Shown in pieces: positions 58,711 to 64,000 of a DNA stretch of 64,000 nucleotides (position 1 is its first letter; each line of letters opens with the position of its first letter). The notes beneath the pieces are model-generated. The model searched no databases, had not been told where the DNA came from, and was given only the letters and a program-made list of their open reading frames with translations. The stretch comes from Bacteroidales bacterium M7 (lineage in GTDB: Bacteria > Bacteroidota > Bacteroidia > Bacteroidales > Muribaculaceae). Location: assembly GCA_001689515.1 (NCBI GenBank), contig LUJR01000009.1, forward strand, positions 124,001-188,000, in the 5' to 3' direction. Position numbers and translations under genes: made by a program.

Positions 58711-60723
58711 TTACTGGAGGAGGGTGATGGAGCGGTGGATGAACTCGGTGAGTTCGGCGCCTTTGAGGAGGCCGTTGCCGAGGAGGGCGAGGTCTATGAC
58801 CTGCTTGACCACGGGCTGGGTCTGGGCGTAGGCGGCGATGGCGCTTTCCTGTTCTTTGCGTGCTTTGTCGACGGTGGCTTCCAGTTCGGTCACTTTCTTC
58901 TGGTCGTCATCGGAGAGCTTGCCGTCCTTGGCGTTTTTACGCAGCTCGGAAATCTGGTCATTGCCCGATGTGATTTCGGCAGAGAATGGTGCTACCGTGG
59001 CTGAGAGAGCTGCCATGGCTTCATCTTTTATTTTGCCGATTATGGGGCTTTCGGTGTTGACGATGAGGTTGTAGCTGTCGGGCAGTTCGCCGTAGAAGCT
59101 CATGCCGGGTTGCATGGCTGCCATGTCCTTCATGCGTCGCATGTACTCGTTCTGAGTAATCATCACAGGGTTGGCATTGCCGCTCAGAGCCTCGAAGTTG
59201 ACGAGGAACTCGGCTTTGTCAACCTTGGGGATGCGGCTGCGGAAGAGCGATGTCAGTATGTCGCGCTGCTCGGGGGTGAGGTCGGCGGCTTTCTTGTCAT
59301 CTTTGGGGATGAGGTTGTCAGCTACATCGCTGTCCACGCGCACGAAGCGTGACTTCTCGATCTTGCTCTCAAGCAGTCCGATGAAGTGGCTGTCGAGCTG
59401 ACCGTCCATCAGGAGCACGTCATAACCCTTGTCGTTGGCTGCCTTGATGTAGTTGTACTGGCTGACGGGATCGGTGGTGTAGATGTAGACCACATCGCCG
59501 CTCTTGTCGGTCTGTGCCGGCTCGATGAGCTTGCGGTACTCTTCGAGGGTGTAGTGCTTCTTCTCGGTGTCCTGAAGCAGCACGAACTTCATGGCTGCCT
59601 CGCAGAACTTCTGGTCGGTCAGCATGCCGTATTCGATGAATATGCGGATATCATCCCATTTCTTCTCGAAGTCGGGGCGGTCGTTCTTGAATATCTCCTC
59701 AAGACGTGATGCGACCTTTTTAGTGATGTAGCCCGAAATCTTTTTAACGGCAGTGTCGCTCTGGAGATAGCTACGCGACACGTTGAGAGGGATGTCAGGC
59801 GAGTCTATTACACCCTGAAGCAGCATCATAAACTCGGGGACAACGCCCTCTACCGAGTCGGTCACATATACCTGATTGCAGTAGAGCTGTATGCGGTTCT
59901 TTGCAATCTCGAAGTTGTTGCGGATTTTGGGGAAGAAAAGCACACCTGTCAGGGTGAAGGGATAGTCCACATTGAGGTGGATCCAGAAGAGGGGATCTTC
60001 CTGTCCGGGGTACAGCTCGTGATAGAATGTCATGTAGTCCTCGTCGGTCAGTTCGGCTGGCTTCTTGGTCCACAGCGGCTCGGTGATGTTGATTATCTTG
60101 TCATCAGCTCCTGAGGTTACGGGCACGGGGAGGAAACGGCAATATTTGCGCAGAAGCATGTCGATTTCACCCTGCTCGAGGAATTTCTTGTTTTCATCAT
60201 CGATATACAGGATGATGTCGGTGCCTCGTGACGCTTTTTCGGTCTCCTCCATGGTGTATTCGGGCGAACCGTCGCAGCTCCACTTGACAGCCTTAGCACC
60301 CTCCTTATATGAGAGCGACACCACTTCTACTTTCTTGGCAACCATGAAAGCCGAATAGAAGCCGAGGCCGAAGTGACCTATTATGTTGGCTGCATTGTCC
60401 TTGTATTTGGCGAGGAACTCCTCTGCGCCTGAAAATGCTATCTGGTTGATGTATTTGTCAAGGTCCTCGGCGGTCATACCTATGCCGCTGTCGCTGACGG
60501 TCAGTGTGCCCGCTTCCTTGTCAACCTTGACATTGACCTTAAGGTCGGTGACTTCGCCCTTAAATTCGCCGAAAGAGGCAAGGGTCTTGAGTTTTTGGGT
60601 AGCATCTACGGCGTTGGATACCAGCTCGCGGAGAAATATCTCGTGGTCGCTGTAGAGGAATTTCTTGATTACTGGGAAGATGTTCTCGGTCGTTACGCCG
60701 ATAGTTCCTGTCTTTGTACTCAT
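58711..60723 (-). CDS. htpG: Chaperone protein HtpG (Hsp90)
   Basis: 670 residues. GHKL ATPase: IFLRELVSNAVDATQKL, VSDSGIGMTAEDLDKYINQIAFSGAEEF, and IIGHFGLGFYSAFMVAKKVEV. Middle domain: GVLFFPKIRNNFEIAKNRIQLYCNQVYVTD and VIDSPDIPLNVSRSYLQSD. The C-terminal domain is somewhat longer and more diverged than in E. coli (624 residues), as is usual in Bacteroidota. It helps protein folding under stress. Alone in its transcript, between two good terminators. 3' end C-rich. Confidence 0.97.
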   Translation of the reverse strand: MSTKTGTIGVTTENIFPVIKKFLYSDHEIFLRELVSNAVDATQKLKTLASFGEFKGEVTDLKVNVKVDKEAGTLTVSDSGIGMTAEDLDKYINQIAFSGAEEFLAKYKDNAANIIGHFGLGFYSAFMVAKKVEVVSLSYKEGAKAVKWSCDGSPEYTMEETEKASRGTDIILYIDDENKKFLEQGEIDMLLRKYCRFLPVPVTSGADDKIINITEPLWTKKPAELTDEDYMTFYHELYPGQEDPLFWIHLNVDYPFTLTGVLFFPKIRNNFEIAKNRIQLYCNQVYVTDSVEGVVPEFMMLLQGVIDSPDIPLNVSRSYLQSDTAVKKISGYITKKVASRLEEIFKNDRPDFEKKWDDIRIFIEYGMLTDQKFCEAAMKFVLLQDTEKKHYTLEEYRKLIEPAQTDKSGDVVYIYTTDPVSQYNYIKAANDKGYDVLLMDGQLDSHFIGLLESKIEKSRFVRVDSDVADNLIPKDDKKAADLTPEQRDILTSLFRSRIPKVDKAEFLVNFEALSGNANPVMITQNEYMRRMKDMAAMQPGMSFYGELPDSYNLIVNTESPIIGKIKDEAMAALSATVAPFSAEITSGNDQISELRKNAKDGKLSDDDQKKVTELEATVDKARKEQESAIAAYAQTQPVVKQVIDLALLGNGLLKGAELTEFIHRSITLLQ

Positions 60724-60771
60724 GTCGTTATGATTTGTTTTGTTGTATTCATTAATATACTAACAAATAAG

Positions 60772-60805
60772 CAAAAGTCATGCCGAACTGACGGCATGAC
60801 TTTTG
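60772..60805. terminator. Bidirectional terminator, Dabb gene to htpG
   Basis: CAAAAGTCATGCCG (60772-60785) pairs perfectly with CGGCATGACTTTTG (60792-60805), loop AACTGA. A/T tracts form the outer stem on both strands. It separates the Dabb gene (stop 60858) from the htpG start. Confidence 0.88.
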
Positions 60806-60857
60806 TCATAAAGATTCTTAAATCCGTAAAAATCCTGAGTATAAGGCGATAAGGTGT

Positions 60858-61151
60858 CTACATGACGTAGTCGACACACCCACGGTCTGCCTTGTGACCT
60901 GCGAGCAGGGCGGCGGCTGCCACGTGGGCGGGATGGTTGGCATAGACAGCTACGTCATCCATTGTGTCAACAATGGCAGTCAGCACCACATCCCATGTCT
61001 CGGAGGGATTCTCGTTAATGCCAACTTCCATGCTGTGGAGCACGTCGATTTGCTGTGGGAGCGCGAGCAGTGCGTCGCGAAACGATTCGGCAACCTGACG
61101 ACGCTCCTCGTCAGTGCCGGTGAGCTTGAACATTACAATGTGTTTAACCAT
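60858..61151 (-). CDS. Dabb family protein (stress-responsive alpha/beta barrel)
   Basis: 97 residues, full length for the family. MVKHIVMFKLTGTDEERRQV at the start, SMEVGINENPSETWDVVLTAIVD in the middle, and VYANHPAHVAAAALL near the end: the typical ferredoxin-like Dabb dimer fold. Small cytoplasmic protein, no fixed activity for the family. It lies alone behind repeat copy D. Confidence 0.9.
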   Translation of the reverse strand: MVKHIVMFKLTGTDEERRQVAESFRDALLALPQQIDVLHSMEVGINENPSETWDVVLTAIVDTMDDVAVYANHPAHVAAAALLAGHKADRGCVDYVM

Positions 61152-61211
61152 AAAGAATAGATATTAAAAAATTTGAGTTAGTGCGCTTATGAAACTTTAC
61201 AATCTCCACAA

Positions 61212-61598
61212 TGTAGGGACATGCTGTTGAATTAGGCATGAAAAATGAAACCAATAAAGGAGACACGTCGGAGACGTGGCAGCTGTGCGTAACCCCATGC
61301 ACGGAGCGTCAGCGAACGTACATGGGGTACATGATGCTCCTGTAGAATCAACCTCGGAGAGGTTGTGGTTCGCATGATCATGTGTGTAAATCATTGATTT
61401 AATGTGGAAAATGAGACTGATAGTACAGAAACGTAGGCATGCCACAACCTCTCCGAGGTTGACCCTAATAGTGTGTCATCTAACCCCATGTACGTTCGCT
61501 GACGCTCCCGTGCATGGGGTTTCGCACGACTGATACGTCTCCGACGTATCTATCCGCATCACAGCTTAGTTCAACTGCATTGTGGCATGTCCCTACAT
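61212..61598. repeat. Long composite palindromic element, copy D
   Basis: Starts TGTAGGGACATGC and ends GCATGTCCCTACA, an exact 13-bp terminal inversion. Payload modules: ACACGTCGGAGACGTGG, CCCCATGCACGGAGCGTCAG, ACCTCGGAGAGGTTGTGG, spacer, CACAACCTCTCCGAGGT, the inverse block with one extra C, and ATACGTCTCCGACGTAT. It is the clearest case of the payload sitting between REP-type ends. It fills most of 61152-61663; no gene seen there. Confidence 0.85.
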
Positions 61599-61663
61599 TG
61601 TTGACGTGAATTTAGGAAATTTCTGCGACACTCTCCCAAATTTTTCGATACATCTCTATGGGG

Positions 61664-63886
61664 CTATTTGAGTATTGTTTTGAGGGCAGAGCCTCCGGCA
61701 CGTATGACGTACATGCCAGCCGGGAGATTTCCGAGGTCGGCTGTACGTCCGCTGCCTGATGCTACTGACCCACCTTGGAGAGTGTAGACCGTCCAAGTTG
61801 TGTCTGTACCGAAGTCGGCTGTGCGACCATTGAGGGTGATGGAAATCACTGAGTCATCTGATATTGCCATGTCATCGGTAGATGCTGCAGAATACACTTC
61901 GGTATATGTGGTCTGCATCTTCGCTCCGTTGACGGTATAATCGATGGTGACGTTCATTTTGTCCTTGCCGCTGATGACTGCCTTGGGTGCGCTCCACACG
62001 TTGCCGTTCTGAGTGGCTGCTACTCCCTCGATAGTCACGCCCTTGATAGAAACGAGCGAATTGAGAGAGGTGACGGTAGCAGTTTTCTTGGCGGGGTCGT
62101 TGTAGTAACTGAACATTTCCTTTACGGGTTTAACCGAATATTCCTGATAGGCTTTGGCGGTATATGCCGGCACATTTACGGATTTCCAGTCTGATGTCAC
62201 GATGTCATGGTTGGTAGAATTGAGTTTATGGGGAAGAAATATATCCCATGTCGACTCGGCAGAACCGTTATTTGACGTGTACACATCGACGTTGCTGAAT
62301 TTCATGGGGTCGGCGGCACTGGCAACGTGAGCCAATGGGGTGTTGATTATGAGCTGTGTGCCTTCGACATCACATGAAAAGCCACCGCAGATTGAAACGT
62401 CATCTGGATTCTTTGGAACGACGATCTTACGCAATTTCGGACAATCTACAAAGGCACCGGCGCAAACGTGTGCTACACCTGCAAGGTTGAGAGTCTCAAT
62501 GGCTGTGTTTCTGAATGCATCCCATGCGACAGTCGTTGTAGTCTCCTTTAAATTCACTTCCTTGAGCGACTGGCAGTTATAAAAGCATCCTTTCGGTACC
62601 TCGGGGAGAGCCGACGGCCAGTTGACCTTTGTCAGTCCCGAGTTGGCGAACTGGTGACCATAGCGGTCTTCCATTTCCTTTACAGGGAGAAGCGAAAAAG
62701 TCTGCAACGATTTGCAGCCTTGAAACGCATACTCACCAAGATGGGGAATGGTAGCAACCGATGGGAGCGTGAATGCCGATAAGCTCTGGCAGTCATTAAA
62801 GGCATAGCGTCTGATGGTCAGAGGGGCTTTTGATTCGATGGTCACAGTCTTAAGGTTTGTGCAACCATCGAAAGCGTAACGATATATCTCCCCCTCGCTG
62901 CGGTTATGAGCCTGCAGGGTAACCGAGGTGAGCTTCTTGCAATTGAAAAATGCACCGAGAAATATCATGTGGCTGAGATCTCCGGGGATGGTGATTGACT
63001 CTATGTCGGAGCATTGGAATGTGGCAGCCATGATCCCACCTGTGAGATTTTTACCTGTCAATTCCACCTTCTTTATGGAAGAGTTGGCAAATGCCCCTTC
63101 CTCGATGTATATCATGTCGTCAGGCACGGTATATGAGTCCATCTTGACACCCGGTGCCACGCTCGACAAGCTGGCGAAACCTCCTCCATAGAATAGGAAG
63201 CCGTTTTTGCTTCGCTTGGTATCATAATAGGTCGATTTTGATACATCAACATTCTCGATGGATTTATTGCCGAGTTGCCAGCAGCCACCCAAAACCTGAT
63301 CGTCTGAGAGGACTACTGTCTTAAGTCTTGTACTCCCGGCAAAGGCGTATTCCTGTGCGGAATGTATGTCAGAGGGGAGAGTGAATGTTGTGAGATTTTT
63401 GGCTGGCGGAATGCGTATAAGATACTTGTTACCACTTGAACTTATACCGTAGAGTAGACCGTCACGTGCGAAGAAGTCTTTGTTGCCGCTCTTGACCTTG
63501 AATTCTTTGAGTGCTGGGCAATTCTCAAACTCGTTGGGTGAGATATAAGTCAATTCATTGGGGATTACCACCGAGGTCACTCCGGGCAGGTTTGCGAAAA
63601 CTGCCGGCAGGATCGGCGGTTCGTTGTAGTAGTTGAAGTAGTCGCCGACCTTGGTGACGGGGTATGTTTCGCCGTCAATGGTGACAGTGCCAGGGATGAC
63701 TACCTCGCCTGTGGGTTTGAATCCGGGGGCGAGACCCATGATGACGGCTTCCTTGCCATCGTGACCGAAGTATTCGACGATGTCATATACATAGTTGCCT
63801 TGGGTTTTGTATTCGCCGGCATATGTCATAGCTGTCATCAGCAGCGAGAGGATGGCGGCAATCAGTGTGCGCTTGTATATTGTCAT
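61664..63886 (-). CDS. BspA-like leucine-rich repeat surface protein
   Basis: 740 residues with a signal peptide (MTIYKRTLIAAILSLLMTAMTYA). Repeats of the BspA/LRR_5 type across about residues 95-480: CPALKEFKV, FAGSTRLKTVVL, FDGCTNLKTVTIES, FNDCQSLSAFTLPS, FQGCKSLQTFSLLP, FYNCQSLKEVNLKE. An Ig-like region follows and a C-terminal tail (TVYTLQGGSVASGSGRTADL, then GNLPAGMYVIRAGGSALKTI) like T9SS type A sorting domains. BspA-like proteins are adhesins or host-binding; role here by family only. Confidence 0.85.
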   Translation of the reverse strand: MTIYKRTLIAAILSLLMTAMTYAGEYKTQGNYVYDIVEYFGHDGKEAVIMGLAPGFKPTGEVVIPGTVTIDGETYPVTKVGDYFNYYNEPPILPAVFANLPGVTSVVIPNELTYISPNEFENCPALKEFKVKSGNKDFFARDGLLYGISSSGNKYLIRIPPAKNLTTFTLPSDIHSAQEYAFAGSTRLKTVVLSDDQVLGGCWQLGNKSIENVDVSKSTYYDTKRSKNGFLFYGGGFASLSSVAPGVKMDSYTVPDDMIYIEEGAFANSSIKKVELTGKNLTGGIMAATFQCSDIESITIPGDLSHMIFLGAFFNCKKLTSVTLQAHNRSEGEIYRYAFDGCTNLKTVTIESKAPLTIRRYAFNDCQSLSAFTLPSVATIPHLGEYAFQGCKSLQTFSLLPVKEMEDRYGHQFANSGLTKVNWPSALPEVPKGCFYNCQSLKEVNLKETTTTVAWDAFRNTAIETLNLAGVAHVCAGAFVDCPKLRKIVVPKNPDDVSICGGFSCDVEGTQLIINTPLAHVASAADPMKFSNVDVYTSNNGSAESTWDIFLPHKLNSTNHDIVTSDWKSVNVPAYTAKAYQEYSVKPVKEMFSYYNDPAKKTATVTSLNSLVSIKGVTIEGVAATQNGNVWSAPKAVISGKDKMNVTIDYTVNGAKMQTTYTEVYSAASTDDMAISDDSVISITLNGRTADFGTDTTWTVYTLQGGSVASGSGRTADLGNLPAGMYVIRAGGSALKTILK

Positions 63887-63916
63887 GATTTCTATCTGTG
63901 AGATGTGTATGGATGT

Positions 63917-64000
63917 TTAGTAAAGTATCGTTTTGAGGGTAGAGCCTCCGGCGCGGATGACGTAGATACCCGAGGGAAGCTGTCTGAGATCGGCAGAGCG
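63917..64000 (-). CDS. C-terminal end of a second sorting-tail protein (partial)
   Basis: Only the last 27 codons and stop are inside the window: RSADLRQLPSGIYVIRAGG followed by STLKTILY. They closely match the end of the LRR protein (TADLGNLPAGMYVIRAGG...LKTILK), so a tandem paralogue, or at least a protein sharing the same tail, lies upstream. It ends 31 bp before the LRR start. Confidence 0.75.
   Translation of the reverse strand, partial: RSADLRQLPSGIYVIRAGGSTLKTILY

Noticed and set aside
1..64000. tRNA, rRNA or CRISPR features
   Set aside because: Reading the intergenic stretches showed no cloverleaf with a GTTCNANNC arm and 3' acceptor pairing, no rRNA-like sequence and no regular repeat-spacer array. 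A tRNAscan/Infernal run would settle it.

Overview
The window is a chromosomal segment of a Bacteroidota bacterium. It looks like order Bacteroidales and probably a gut Muribaculaceae-type genome, although the family is an inference. The evidence is: Bacteroidota-type promoters (TTTG about 20 bp upstream of TAnnTTTG), PCMD, DUF3244, OmpH-like and GldB-like envelope proteins, outer-membrane barrel proteins with carboxypeptidase-regulatory and plug domains, C-terminal tails resembling T9SS sorting domains, and GG-leader peptides of the Bacteroidales kind. Most of the window is ordinary core genome. No rRNA, tRNA, CRISPR array, integrase or complete insertion sequence was seen.

Layout. 1-7.5 kb (+): 3' part of a tricorn-type protease, tsaD, cinA, a membrane-anchored acidic protein, katA. 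7.6-12.7 kb (-): a tightly packed operon (queuosine-precursor transporter, HAD phosphatase, surface lipoprotein, GldB-like protein, acyltransferase) and an OmpH-like lipoprotein. 12.9-24.1 kb (+): pepD, N-acetylmuramidase, parE, coaD, a CtpA-type protease, a lipoprotein, a DUF805 protein, purN, then a Wzi/lipocalin/PCMD envelope trio. 24.6-36.3 kb (-): GNAT acetyltransferase, then the accessory centrepiece, a peptide natural-product locus. It has three short GG-leader precursors (two below 200 bp), a radical SAM/SPASM maturase, a C39-peptidase ABC exporter with a translationally coupled single-pass membrane protein, an outer-membrane barrel protein, a plug-only relative of it, a DUF3244 protein and a TPR/membrane regulator. 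36.8-39.3 kb (-): small membrane protein, tsaC, AI-2E family transporter. 40-44.5 kb (+): dnaK, a zeta-toxin module coupled to ogt, an MFS exporter. 44.8-48.5 kb (-): M6 protease, dinB. 48.9-52.8 kb (+): an RsuA-family pseudouridine synthase with a long disordered repeat, asnS, an orphan RseC-like protein. 52.9-64 kb (-): outer-membrane barrel protein, channel-like protein, rlmD, CDF transporter, htpG, Dabb protein, BspA-like LRR protein and the tail of a second similar protein.

How it fits together. The model for the peptide locus is: precursors are modified on their C-terminal halves by the SPASM enzyme, cleaved after Gly-Gly by the C39 domain during export, and handled in the envelope by the barrel and plug proteins. 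The TPR regulator may control the locus. Two core peptides share a CxxNNC motif and two share an LxHFN motif, which suggests one maturase serves a small family.

Intergenic DNA is full of palindromes. Single or paired short palindromes (TAGGGACATGCC / GGCATGTCCCTA) form REPIN-like doublets of about 77-93 bp. Three longer elements of about 385-430 bp carry the same kind of termini around a nested palindromic payload; a half copy lies inside the peptide-locus region. Many genes end in strongly C-rich, G-poor coding sequence, which may be Rho-utilisation signal.
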